A stretch of 13,985 nt of DNA from Lachnospiraceae bacterium (GCA_017958465.1 JAGDCQ010000167.1:1-13985), one strand, 5' to 3'; positions 1-7,893 are shown, numbered from the stretch's first letter. Notes: generated from the sequence alone by a model not told the origin. Numbers and translations: made by a program.

Positions 1-744
1 AATATGTGCGGCTTTTTGTACACAGGTGCGGACATTGGCGGCTTCGGTGATTCAAGTTCCCGCGATCTGCTTCTCCGATGGCTCGCATTTGGCGTTTTCA
101 CACCGCTCATGCGCGACCACAGCGCGCTCGGGACTCTTGCCCAGGAGCCCTACCGCTTCGGCAACATCGACGCCTTCAGGAGGACCCTCCAGCTGCGCTA
201 CAGGCTCCTCGGCTACATCTACTCCGAATTTATGAAGGCTGCTCTTAATGACGAATGCCTCTTTAGGCCGCTTGCCTTTGACTACCCGGAGGACGGCTTT
301 GCCGCGGGCGTAGAAGACCAGCTCATGTTCGGCGAAAGCCTTATGCTGACACCTGTCTGTGAACAGAACGCAAAGGGACGCTATGTCTACCTGCCGGAGG
401 ATATGCTCTTTGTGAAGTTCATATCCCACGAAACAGCTGAAACAGAACGCTTTGTAGAATACCTCGAGGATGGCACGCCTTATTTGAAGCAGTCGCTGCC
501 TGCGGGCCATCACTATATCGATGTAGCCCTTGACGAGATCCCCTTCTTTGTGCGGCCCGGAAAGCTCATACCGCTTCTTAAGCCCGCGAACAACACGGCA
601 GAGCTCGATCTTAACACCACCGAGCTCCTCGCTTACCCCCACGGCGCAAAAGAGGTTGCTTACAGGTATTACACGGACGACGGTATTTCCAAGAATTACA
701 ACGATCCGGCACACTTCAGGACTCTTATTTTTACTAAAGAATGA
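1..744 (+). CDS. Glycoside hydrolase family 31 (alpha-glucosidase-like), C-terminal part; 5' end outside window
   Basis: The reading frame is open from the first base and ends at TGA 742-744, so this is the last 247 codons of a longer gene. The first 45 residues match the end of the GH31 catalytic barrel: TGADIGGF at residues 8-15, then RW and RDHS at 38-41, a motif that in this family lines the substrate pocket. The nucleophile and acid/base aspartates lie upstream of this part and are not visible. The remainder fits the C-terminal beta-sandwich domains, including DQLMFGESLMLTPV, IPFFVRPGKLIPL and YTDDG. GH31 enzymes hydrolyse alpha-linked glucosides or xylosides; the exact substrate cannot be judged from this end. 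No transmembrane segment is seen in the visible part. It is followed by an 81-nt gap and is probably not functionally tied to the next operon. An internal ATG at 4 is only a chance methionine, not the start. Confidence 0.93.
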   Translation, partial: NMCGFLYTGADIGGFGDSSSRDLLLRWLAFGVFTPLMRDHSALGTLAQEPYRFGNIDAFRRTLQLRYRLLGYIYSEFMKAALNDECLFRPLAFDYPEDGFAAGVEDQLMFGESLMLTPVCEQNAKGRYVYLPEDMLFVKFISHETAETERFVEYLEDGTPYLKQSLPAGHHYIDVALDEIPFFVRPGKLIPLLKPANNTAELDLNTTELLAYPHGAKEVAYRYYTDDGISKNYNDPAHFRTLIFTKE

Positions 745-751
745 TATGGCT

Positions 752-781
752 GCAACATTTCGCCCTCTTCTGTCGTATTAT
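752..781 (+). promoter_or_regulatory. Weak SigA-type promoter candidate for the eight-gene operon
   Basis: TATTAT at 776-781 matches five of six bases of the -10 consensus. The best -35 counterpart at 18-nt spacing, GCAACA at 752-757, matches only the second half (ACA). The location, 45 nt before the start of the first operon gene, is suitable. The poor -35 means that an activator, an alternative sigma factor or read-through from the GH31 gene is equally possible. Confidence 0.3.
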
Positions 782-792
782 ATACGGAAGAG
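765..792. repeat. Imperfect inverted repeat upstream of the envelope operon
   Basis: CTCTTC (765-770) can pair with GAAGAG (787-792). After a 3-base bulge, CGTAT (774-778) pairs with ATACG (782-786), leaving a 3-base loop. No T-run follows on either strand, so it is not a standard intrinsic terminator. Its AT-rich core overlaps a -10-like TATTAT (776-781). It could be an operator, an RNA 5' structure or chance. Confidence 0.4.
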
Positions 793-815
793 AAAACGGG
801 ATGGAACAGACCTTT

Positions 816-820
816 GGAGG
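816..820 (+). promoter_or_regulatory. Shine-Dalgarno GGAGG that fixes the start at 826
   Basis: GGAGG lies 5 nt before ATG 826. An upstream in-frame TTG at 814 overlaps this ribosome binding site and has none of its own, so the ATG is the better start. Confidence 0.85.
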
Positions 821-825
821 AAACA

Positions 826-3345
826 ATGAAAAAGGGAGATAACCCGCGGAATATCATATCCCGCATAACCGGCGCTGCCCTGGCGCTCATCATGGTGCTT
901 TGCCTTGTCCTTCCCTCATTTGGGACAGTCACCAAAGCAAACGCGGCAGACCCGCGTTTTGAGATCAATATCACCTATGGCTTTAACAACCAGGCCAGGC
1001 TCTACTGCAATATACCTTTCAACATAAAGATCACCAACAAGGGCGGGGATTTTGAAGGAACAGTGCAGATCATCGTCCCGACTAACGACGGAAACGACAT
1101 GTATGAGAAGGACCTTGCACTTGCCGCAGGTGCCACAAAAACGGTGACGTTAACGGTCCCCGTGAACAATTACCTGACATCCGCAAACATCCGCATCTGC
1201 AATCATAAGGGAAAGCCCGTCCAGACGCAGTCGCTTTCAATAAAGCTCATCCGCTCTATCGATGAGATCAACATAGGCGTGCTCAGTGACGATTTTTCCG
1301 CATTGTCCTACCTTTCCGGCATCGAACTTTACAGCAACAACGGGGTCACCATCAAGACGAGGATCTACGAGCTTACCGAGGACAACTTCCCCCAGGACGC
1401 AAAGAGCTTCAATATGCTGGATTTCGTCCTTATATCCAACTACAGCACAGATAAGCTGTCGGATACACAGCTTTCAGCCCTGAACCTGTGGATAAACGAA
1501 GGTGGTGCTGTTATCCTCGGCACCGGGAGCACGGTCTCCAAGACCCTTTCGGGGTTGAAAAACCTTTCCGCATTCCGCGCCTTAAGGCCTGAGACAGTTT
1601 CCTTTAAGACCTACAAGACAACCTACGGTATCCCTTTTGCAGCCGCAGAAAACCTGTCCATATCTCCTATCAGCGGCTCAGGATACGGTTACGACTACCG
1701 CTACGACGAGCTTTCTTCTTACGGAGCCTCTGTATACGCGACGGTTCTCCAGCTCTGCTCCGACGCAGCAGAGACCGCCCATGAAAAAGTAGAAGCCCGG
1801 GAAGTGGCCGGGCCTTTGGACGGCGAGCTTGTTTTTGAATACCTTTACATGCAGTCAAGCGAATACTTATGGAATCAGTTCGGCTACAATTACGGCTTTG
1901 ACCCCGAAGACTTCAAGCAGTCGCAGGATCCCTACTTTGAAATGAAATTCAAGGATATCCTGTTCAGCTCACTGCTGGAGCCCTTCTGCAGTGATGCTGC
2001 GTTCGTGTACTCGAACCAGTCGTCCCACGGGACTACCGTCACCGATCAGGATTACGTGAACGCCGAGATCACTTCGATCGACATTGATATGAGGTGTTAC
2101 ACCGTCGAGGGCGATATCTATGGGCATTACGACAACGACGCCTACGACCTTTTCCGGGTATATAATTACGGTTCCGGCTCCATCGGTATCGCAAGCATGG
2201 ATTTCACCCAGAATCCTTTCGCATCCTACCAGAACAACCGCACAGTTACAAGGATGCTGCTAAAAGATGCCTTTGGGACCATGCTGGTCTCGCTGATAAA
2301 CAACTACGACAAAAACGGCAATTACTGGAGCAGCAGCTCTTTCGGACGGTTCTTTGAACCCCTCGCTTCTGCCGGAACAGCCCCTGTGCTGCTGTATGTC
2401 CTGATACTCATCGCTTACCTTGTGATCACCCTTGTTTCCTTTGCGATCCTCAAGAAAAAGCGTAAAAACGTGTGGTTCTGGGTTTCACAGACCGCGCTTG
2501 CCCTTGTTTTCGGTATCCTTATCTTTTTCCTGAGTTTCACAACAAAGATATCCTCACCGGAGCTCAGGTCTGCACAGCTGATAGAGCTTACCGGCCAGGC
2601 CGAGGAAAGGACCCTGGTTTCCGGATTCCTCACACCTTCCGGAAAAAGATACTCGCTGACGATCCTCAACAAATACAACTTTAAGCGGGAGTCCAAGGAA
2701 AGCGGTTATTTCTATCCTAACCCTTCCGTTAATCCGTCCCTTGACGATTATCACATTGGTATCAACATCCACGCAGAGGACAGTACCTACCTGATAAACA
2801 ACAAATATGCGCTGCAGACCGAGTATTTCTCCGGGAAGTTCACCGATGCCGAAAAGCAGGGGAGCTTCACCACGGAAGGCGATGTGACGGACCTTACCCC
2901 TTTGTTGAACGTTACAAACAACACAGGATACGATCTTGAAAGGGTGATCGTTATCGCCCCTGCTATGATCTATTACCTTGGGGACCTTGCAAACGGCGCC
3001 TCCGCAACACTTGACAGTAACACGCCGGGCATAAACCATCGCTATTACCATCGGACCGCTTCCGATATAACCCCTCAGGAGTACCTCCGCGAGGGCGAGA
3101 CCGCTCCTCTCCTCAGAGTCCTTTTTGGTGCCGATCAGGAAGGCTACAAGAGGACAATGCTCCGCCTCTTCCTTTTCGAAGAGCTTAGCTCGCGCTATAA
3201 CAACGTCGGATACATAGTCCTTGGTTTCCCCGCAAAGGAGCCCCAGGTACAGCTCCAGACAAACAAGAAGTACAAGGAGTTCTCCCACTCTGTTGTTTTC
3301 CAGCGGTTTGGGACTGATCCCTCGTCGTATGTTTTTATTGATTAG
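826..3345 (+). CDS. Large exported membrane protein with Ig-like and GATase-like domains; first gene of the operon
   Basis: This is an 839-residue protein of no named family that I can place with certainty. It has a clear signal peptide: basic N-terminus, hydrophobic core at about 15-33 and an ANA signal-peptidase site at 38-40. Residues ~45-140 look like a beta-rich Ig/CARDB-type domain. Residues ~147-235 resemble a class I glutamine-amidotransferase-like (ThuA/DUF4350-type) fold: an INIGVLSDD start, then MLDFVLISNY, then INEGGAVILGTG; no catalytic Cys is evident. Two membrane helices follow (~519-542 and ~551-572), joined by the basic KKKRKN loop. This places both the N-terminal ~480 residues and the last ~265 residues outside. 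It sits 19 nt upstream of the ABC ATPase gene. Its architecture recalls auxiliary proteins of ABC-2 exporters such as GldG, but this is an analogy, not homology I can demonstrate. Confidence 0.85.
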   Translation: MKKGDNPRNIISRITGAALALIMVLCLVLPSFGTVTKANAADPRFEINITYGFNNQARLYCNIPFNIKITNKGGDFEGTVQIIVPTNDGNDMYEKDLALAAGATKTVTLTVPVNNYLTSANIRICNHKGKPVQTQSLSIKLIRSIDEINIGVLSDDFSALSYLSGIELYSNNGVTIKTRIYELTEDNFPQDAKSFNMLDFVLISNYSTDKLSDTQLSALNLWINEGGAVILGTGSTVSKTLSGLKNLSAFRALRPETVSFKTYKTTYGIPFAAAENLSISPISGSGYGYDYRYDELSSYGASVYATVLQLCSDAAETAHEKVEAREVAGPLDGELVFEYLYMQSSEYLWNQFGYNYGFDPEDFKQSQDPYFEMKFKDILFSSLLEPFCSDAAFVYSNQSSHGTTVTDQDYVNAEITSIDIDMRCYTVEGDIYGHYDNDAYDLFRVYNYGSGSIGIASMDFTQNPFASYQNNRTVTRMLLKDAFGTMLVSLINNYDKNGNYWSSSSFGRFFEPLASAGTAPVLLYVLILIAYLVITLVSFAILKKKRKNVWFWVSQTALALVFGILIFFLSFTTKISSPELRSAQLIELTGQAEERTLVSGFLTPSGKRYSLTILNKYNFKRESKESGYFYPNPSVNPSLDDYHIGINIHAEDSTYLINNKYALQTEYFSGKFTDAEKQGSFTTEGDVTDLTPLLNVTNNTGYDLERVIVIAPAMIYYLGDLANGASATLDSNTPGINHRYYHRTASDITPQEYLREGETAPLLRVLFGADQEGYKRTMLRLFLFEELSSRYNNVGYIVLGFPAKEPQVQLQTNKKYKEFSHSVVFQRFGTDPSSYVFID

Positions 3346-3364
3346 GCTTTGAAAGGATAAAGAA

Positions 3365-4450
3365 ATGCTGCATATAGAAAACTTAAGTAAATATTACGGC
3401 ACCTTCAGGGCCTTGAACAACGTGAATCTCCACATCAACAAGGGAGAGCTCTTCGGCTTTGTAGGTTCAAACGGTGCCGGGAAAACAACAACAATGAAGA
3501 TCTGCGTCGGGCTTCTTAGGGCCGACAGCGGACGTATAGTGATAGACGGATATGAAGTCCGCAAAAACACAAAACTCCTGAAACAGAAAGTAGGCTATGT
3601 TCCGGATTTCTTCGGCGCCTACGATAACCTTACATCCATCGAATACCTGAACTTCTTTGCAAACGCCTACGGCATCTACGGCAAAGAAGCAGACAAGCTT
3701 TCGGAGGACCTCCTTGCACTTGTAAACCTTTCGGACAAGCGCAACCACGAAGTAGACGGACTTTCCCGCGGTATGAAACAGCGCCTCTGCCTGGCAAGGG
3801 CCCTGGTCCACAACCCGGACCTCCTCGTCCTGGACGAACCCGCCTCCGGCCTTGATCCCAAGGCGCGCTACGAGCTCAAGGAGATACTAAAGAGCCTTTC
3901 CTCCATGGGAAAGACCATCGTAATAAGCTCACACATCCTTCCGGAACTTGCGGAAATGTGCTCATCCTTTGGCATTATCGACCGCGGTGTCATGAAGATG
4001 ACCGGCACCCTGCGCGATATCCAGCAGGCTGCCAACTTCTCAAGCATGCCTATAGTCATAGTTGTGAGGGGCGACTCCGAGCCCGCTGTACAGGCGCTCC
4101 GCGAGCTTCCCGCAACAAAATATGTCCGTCCGATGGCGGAAGGCAGGATAGAAGTCGACTACCTCGGCGGCATTGACGATGAAGTTGAGCTCCTTAAGAT
4201 CCTTGTAAACAAGGGGATTCCCGTTGTTTCCTACGGCAGGATGGAAGGTACACTCGAAAACGTATTCCTGCAGCTTATGAACGGCGGACAGCCCCAGAAC
4301 GGTCCGGCACCCGGACCCGTACAGGCAGCGCCTCCGATGCAGGCTCCGATGCAGGCGGCTCCCCAGCCCGCTCCGATGCAGCCCGCTCCCATGCATGCTC
4401 CTATGCAGGCTGCTCCGCAGGCACCCGCAGGACAGGAGGTGGCAAGATGA
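3365..4450 (+). CDS. ABC-2 type transporter ATP-binding subunit with C-terminal Pro/Met/Gln/Ala tail
   Basis: This is the cytosolic ATPase of an ABC exporter, and all key motifs are visible. They are Walker A GSNGAGKT (34-41), the signature LSRGMKQR (133-140), Walker B LLVLDEP (153-159, D157/E158), the D-loop SGLDP (161-165) and the switch His190. The Q-loop region reads GYVPDFFGAYDN, with Asp81 where Gln is common, a form I recall from CcmA-like ABC-2 ATPases. The core plus its regulatory domain ends near residue 308 (VFLQLMNGG). The remaining ~53 residues are a low-complexity tail with five PMQ/PMH units, which is not normal for the family. The start has an AAAGGA ribosome binding site at 3351-3356. 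Its stop overlaps the permease start (ATGA, 4447-4450), so the two are translationally coupled. It very likely pairs with the next gene. Confidence 0.95.
   Translation: MLHIENLSKYYGTFRALNNVNLHINKGELFGFVGSNGAGKTTTMKICVGLLRADSGRIVIDGYEVRKNTKLLKQKVGYVPDFFGAYDNLTSIEYLNFFANAYGIYGKEADKLSEDLLALVNLSDKRNHEVDGLSRGMKQRLCLARALVHNPDLLVLDEPASGLDPKARYELKEILKSLSSMGKTIVISSHILPELAEMCSSFGIIDRGVMKMTGTLRDIQQAANFSSMPIVIVVRGDSEPAVQALRELPATKYVRPMAEGRIEVDYLGGIDDEVELLKILVNKGIPVVSYGRMEGTLENVFLQLMNGGQPQNGPAPGPVQAAPPMQAPMQAAPQPAPMQPAPMHAPMQAAPQAPAGQEVAR
4328..4420 (+). repeat. Degenerate 12-15 nt repeats coding for the PMQ/PMH tail
   Basis: The end of the ABC ATPase gene repeats a GCTCCGATGCAG-like unit, exact at 4343-4354 and 4370-4381, with variants at 4328-4342, 4385-4396 and 4397-4408. 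The encoded units are PPMQ, APMQ, APMQ, APMH and APMQ, separated by AAPQ-type spacers. The frame is preserved throughout, so the tail is translated. Confidence 0.8.
4434..4440 (+). promoter_or_regulatory. Strong Shine-Dalgarno AGGAGGT for the permease gene
   Basis: AGGAGGT lies inside the last codons of the ATPase gene, 6 nt before ATG 4447. With the ATGA overlap it allows both reinitiation and independent initiation of the permease. Confidence 0.85.
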
Positions 4451-5430
4451 AACTTCCGGCAATAAAAGATTTCAAGCTGAATGCTGTATTGTTTAAGGAC
4501 CTCCGTCAGAAAACAAAACGCTCCCAGCTTTCCGTTTCCGTATTCCTGCTGAACCTGTTTCTGTCGCTGATAGCTATAATAATACTGCTTTCGGTTTCCT
4601 TCAGCGCCGCCAGCTATTCACCGCTGGACAACACAGTATTCACCGTGTTTTTCATAGTGCTGGGCTTCATGGAGTTCGGATTCATCCTACTTACGGTGCC
4701 TGCCGTAACCTCAGGCGCCATAACCATGGAAAGGGAAAAGCAGACCTTTGATGTGCTGCTCACCACCTCCCTTACCACACGCCAGATAATCTGGGGCAAA
4801 TACTGGGCATCCCTTGCCCAGGTCATCCTCCTGATCATCTCCGGCTTCCCCGTATTCGCCCTCGTATTTATGTACGGCGGTGTTACGTTTTTCCAGGCAT
4901 TTGGAGTGCTTCTCACCCTCCTTTTGCTCACGATGTACATTTCGGCTATCGGTCTGTTCTTCTCCGCAAAGATGAAAAAGACCATAGTTGCCACGGTCCT
5001 TACCTATGTCATCCTGCTGGTGCTCATGTTCGGTACCATCTCCATGCTCCTTACGGCAGGAGGGATAATAGAAGTCATCAACTCTATAGTCCTTGACAAC
5101 ACAGGCGTCGACCCCGACCTGAAGATCGACTTCCTCGGGTTTATACTGTACGTCAACCCGCTTTGCACCATATATGACTGCATGGCCGGCCTTTTCAATT
5201 TTGACAGTTTCATTTTCGGTTCAGATGCGACAATGGCCGGTATACTCTCGGATGTTACACACTTCTCGAGCAACAACATCCTACTTACTCTTTGGACACC
5301 GATCAGTATCGTAGTTCAGATGCTGATCGCCTGGGGCGCGCTCGAAAGAGCATCGGTTGTTATCGACCCCTTAAGAAAGAAGGCTGATAAGTATGCAAGA
5401 AAGAGAAAACGAAACAAACAGGCTGCTTGA
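4447..5430 (+). CDS. ABC-2 type transporter permease
   Basis: This is a 327-residue integral membrane protein with about six helices (roughly 29-55, 63-90, 111-135, 139-164, 170-193 and 276-301). The cytoplasmic coupling segment after helix 2, MEREKQTFDVLLTTSLT followed by IIWGKYW (94-110), is the hallmark of ABC-2 permeases (E-x-E-x-x-TF-x-x-LL then GKY/W). The loop between helices 5 and 6 (~194-275) is long. The C-terminus is very basic (RKKADKYARKRKRNK) and cytosolic. It pairs with the upstream ATPase, presumably as a homodimer with two ATPase subunits, since only one permease gene is present. The substrate is unknown. The last 38 nt overlap the next gene in another frame. Confidence 0.93.
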   Translation: MKLPAIKDFKLNAVLFKDLRQKTKRSQLSVSVFLLNLFLSLIAIIILLSVSFSAASYSPLDNTVFTVFFIVLGFMEFGFILLTVPAVTSGAITMEREKQTFDVLLTTSLTTRQIIWGKYWASLAQVILLIISGFPVFALVFMYGGVTFFQAFGVLLTLLLLTMYISAIGLFFSAKMKKTIVATVLTYVILLVLMFGTISMLLTAGGIIEVINSIVLDNTGVDPDLKIDFLGFILYVNPLCTIYDCMAGLFNFDSFIFGSDATMAGILSDVTHFSSNNILLTLWTPISIVVQMLIAWGALERASVVIDPLRKKADKYARKRKRNKQAA

Positions 5431-6898
5431 GTTTATCGACAGAGTTAAAAAGCGCCTCAATCTCAACCTCTTCGCAGATATGCTGATCTACGGACTTATC
5501 GGCGGTTTTGCGGGCTGGACGGCAGTGAATGTCTTTTCGCTGTTCGTGCCGGTTTACAACGCCGAAAAGTACGGGGCATATCTTATCATCCCATGCGCGA
5601 TCGCAGCAGTAGTGCTGTTTTTCCTCAAGCGCTTCGGGCGCAGGGAGGCAGCCTTAAAAGCCGACCTTACGGGCCTTAAAGAGCGTGTTACCACCGCCTA
5701 TGAAAACAGGGGCAAAGACGACACCTTTTCAAGGATCCAGCGCGCCGATGCGCTAAGGACCATATCCCGGTACGATATTAAGCAGAACTTCCCTTTCCGC
5801 CCCGGGATGAAAAAGATCGCCGTATTGCTGGCCCTTGTCCTTGCAGTGGTCACTACTATGCTGATCCCTTCCTCTGCCCGCGCAAAGGCACAGACCCAGC
5901 ACGGTGTAAAGGTTGAAGCGGAAAAGGTGAAGGACAAGCTTGAAGAAAAGGTCAAAGAGCTTAAAGACACCTACCACCTTACCGAAGAGCAGATGAAGGA
6001 GCTTGACGAGCTTTTGGAGCAGGCAAAGAAAGAGCTTAAGGATGCCCTCACCGAGGAAGATCTTACCCGTGCCGAGGAGCGTTTTGCTGCAAAAGCCGAC
6101 CAGAAGCTTAAGAAAGACCTTGAAGAAAACCATGCAAATGCAGGAGAAGCGCAGAAAAACGTTTCCCTGCTGGAAAAGCAGACAGACAGTGAAAAACAGG
6201 CTTCTCTTGAAGCCATAAAACAGCAGGCTGAAAACGCCGGCAATATGGAACTTAAAAACGCTGCGGAGCAGGCCGAACGAGAGCTTAAGGACGGACAGCT
6301 GTCCGAGGAAGCCCTTCAAAACCTGCGTGAAGCCGCCCAGAACGGCGTCCAAAACGCAGAGCAGGACCTTGAGAACGCAGGCATAAAGCCCAATAACGGC
6401 ACAAGCAGTTCCTCAGGAAACCCTGTACCTTCCGGTACTGTAGAGCCCTCCGGCACCCCCGCTCCCACAGGTGATCCCGCAGATCCCTCCGGAGCTCCTT
6501 CGCCCACAGGCGACCCTTCCCAGGGCCAGCAGGGACAGCAGGGCCAAGGTCAACAAGGCCAGGGTCAGCAAGGCCAGGGTCAGCAGGGCCAGGGTCAGCA
6601 GGGTCCGGGCTGGAACCAGGGCAGCGACAAGGGAAATGAGAAAGACCCTTCCGGCAAGGGTGAAAGAGTATTTGTCCCCAACCAGAAATCCGACGAGACC
6701 CTCCACGGAAAGAACGGTGAAGGCGAGGAAAGCCAGACCCAGACAGGACAATCCTTCACCTGGGAAGGCAACTACGTGGATTACGGCACCGTTATAGGCG
6801 ATTACACAAGGAAAGCCTACGAGGACCTGAACGATACGGATGTTCCGCCTTCCATGCAGGAACTCATCAAGGATTACTTTACCGAAATCAATAAATAA
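5393..6898 (+). CDS. Membrane coiled-coil protein with Gly/Gln repeat (DUF4175-like, vWA/MoxR-associated)
   Basis: This is a 501-residue protein. Two helices lie at ~27-52 and ~60-78, a basic cytosolic stretch at 79-139, and a third helix at ~140-159, after which the chain should be outside. Residues ~165-330 are strongly charged and helical (Glu/Lys/Gln/Ala rich), a likely coiled coil. Residues ~335-380 are a Pro/Ser/Thr/Gly linker with PSGT and PTGDP units, and ~377-405 is a GQQGQ repeat. The last ~60 residues (FTWEGNYVDYG, then Y-x-R-KAYEDL and VPPSMQELIKDYF) resemble the C-terminal module of DUF4175-type proteins found beside MoxR/vWA genes; I recall this resemblance and have not searched it. 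ATG 5393 is chosen because GAAGG lies 9 nt upstream and later methionines fall inside the first helix. It overlaps the permease gene by 38 nt. A scaffold role between the ABC and MoxR halves is inference. Confidence 0.82.
   Translation: MQERENETNRLLEFIDRVKKRLNLNLFADMLIYGLIGGFAGWTAVNVFSLFVPVYNAEKYGAYLIIPCAIAAVVLFFLKRFGRREAALKADLTGLKERVTTAYENRGKDDTFSRIQRADALRTISRYDIKQNFPFRPGMKKIAVLLALVLAVVTTMLIPSSARAKAQTQHGVKVEAEKVKDKLEEKVKELKDTYHLTEEQMKELDELLEQAKKELKDALTEEDLTRAEERFAAKADQKLKKDLEENHANAGEAQKNVSLLEKQTDSEKQASLEAIKQQAENAGNMELKNAAEQAERELKDGQLSEEALQNLREAAQNGVQNAEQDLENAGIKPNNGTSSSSGNPVPSGTVEPSGTPAPTGDPADPSGAPSPTGDPSQGQQGQQGQGQQGQGQQGQGQQGQGQQGPGWNQGSDKGNEKDPSGKGERVFVPNQKSDETLHGKNGEGEESQTQTGQSFTWEGNYVDYGTVIGDYTRKAYEDLNDTDVPPSMQELIKDYFTEINK
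6542..6601 (+). repeat. Four tandem 15-nt units encoding GQGQQ
   Basis: Four consecutive units, GGCCAAGGTCAACAA, GGCCAGGGTCAGCAA and GGCCAGGGTCAGCAG twice, run without interruption. Shorter 9-nt relatives of the same motif lie just upstream (6524-6541). The near-identical codons suggest recent expansion by slippage. Because the unit is 15 nt, copy-number changes keep the frame. Confidence 0.92.
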
Positions 6899-6912
6899 CA
6901 GGAGAAACTCCC

Positions 6913-7893
6913 ATGTTACAAGACGAAAACGAATTGCAGAACATCATCAATTCCGTTAATGCCTGCGAGGCAGAGATCGGAAAGGCCATCATCGGTCAGA
7001 AAAGCGTTATCCGCCAGGTGCTGCTCGCACTTTTCACCGACGGCAACGTGCTTCTTGAGGGTGTTCCCGGCCTTGGAAAGACAGAGCTGGTAAAGACCAT
7101 CACAAAGGTGTTTGACATAAGCTTCTCTCGTATCCAGTTTACTCCGGACCTTATGCCGGCTGACGTTACCGGTACAAACCTCATCGTTAAGGAAGAGGGG
7201 CAGAACGTGTTCAAATTTGAGCAGGGCCCCGTTTTTGCAAACATAGTGCTCGCGGACGAGATCAACCGTGCCACCCCGAAAACCCAGTCATCCCTCCTTG
7301 AGGCAATGCAGGAAAAGACGGTTACAGTCGGGAAAAAGACCTATGAGCTTCCAAAGCCTTATATGGTCCTTGCAACCCAGAACCCCATCGAGAACGAAGG
7401 CACCTACCCCCTCCCCGAGGCACAGCTCGACCGTTTCCTCTTCAAGATACAGGTGGATTTCCCCACCATCGACGAGCTGAAACAGATAATGCACATCACC
7501 GTTACCGGCCATAAAAACGAGCTTCATCCTGTTATGAACGGAGATGATATAATCCGTATCCGGGAGATCATCCGGGATATGCCCATGGCAGAAGCCGTAG
7601 AAGACTACGCCTTAAGGCTTGTGACAGCCACCCACCCGGAGCTTGAGACATCGCCGGATTTCATTAAGAAATACGTTTCCTGCGGGGCCAGCCCCCGTGC
7701 GGCCCAGGCCATCTTTAAGACCTCTAAGGCCAGGGCTTTGCTGGAAGGCCGTGCAAACGTTGCCTTCGAGGATGTTAAGGCTGTTGCCGTCCCTGCGCTT
7801 CGCCACAGGCTCGCCACCAGTTTTGAGGCTATCGCCGACAACGTAGGCACAGACAAGATCATAGATATGCTTCTGAAAGAGATCACTCCCTGA
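6913..7893 (+). CDS. MoxR-family AAA+ ATPase
   Basis: This is a 326-residue cytosolic ATPase, the normal MoxR length. The motifs are Walker A GVPGLGKT (50-57), Walker B VLADEINR (112-119, D115/E116), sensor 1 Asn157 in ATQNPIENEGTYPLPEAQ, an arginine in LDRF (R174) and sensor 2 GASPRA (R262). The block around 157-174 is diagnostic for MoxR. These ATPases form hexamers and are thought to act as chaperones or remodellers for vWA-containing partners, often with metal insertion. Here the partners would be the next three genes. AGGAG at 6900-6904, 8 nt before the ATG, supports the start. The stop and the DUF58 start share one base (TGATG, 7891-7895). Confidence 0.97.
   Translation: MLQDENELQNIINSVNACEAEIGKAIIGQKSVIRQVLLALFTDGNVLLEGVPGLGKTELVKTITKVFDISFSRIQFTPDLMPADVTGTNLIVKEEGQNVFKFEQGPVFANIVLADEINRATPKTQSSLLEAMQEKTVTVGKKTYELPKPYMVLATQNPIENEGTYPLPEAQLDRFLFKIQVDFPTIDELKQIMHITVTGHKNELHPVMNGDDIIRIREIIRDMPMAEAVEDYALRLVTATHPELETSPDFIKKYVSCGASPRAAQAIFKTSKARALLEGRANVAFEDVKAVAVPALRHRLATSFEAIADNVGTDKIIDMLLKEITP

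Noticed and set aside
293..450. Possible short gene in another frame of the GH31 segment
   Set aside because: The plus-strand GH31 frame is continuous and matches the family through this region, and no alternative start with a ribosome binding site is seen.
814..825. TTG start at 814 for the first operon gene
   Set aside because: The TTG overlaps the GGAGG that serves ATG 826 and has no ribosome binding site of its own. The four extra residues (with Glu-Glu) would weaken the signal peptide N-terminus.
2554..3288. Long minus-strand open frame (244 codons) inside the first operon gene
   Set aside because: It lies wholly antisense to a well-supported gene, lacks a ribosome binding site and recognisable motifs, and reflects codon bias. 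The same applies to the minus-strand frames at 52-714, 5753-6352, 10371-10946, 11791-12348 and 13255-13809.
6521..6606. CRISPR-like repeat array
   Set aside because: Repeats are contiguous 15-nt units without spacers, in frame inside a coding sequence, and encode GQGQQ.
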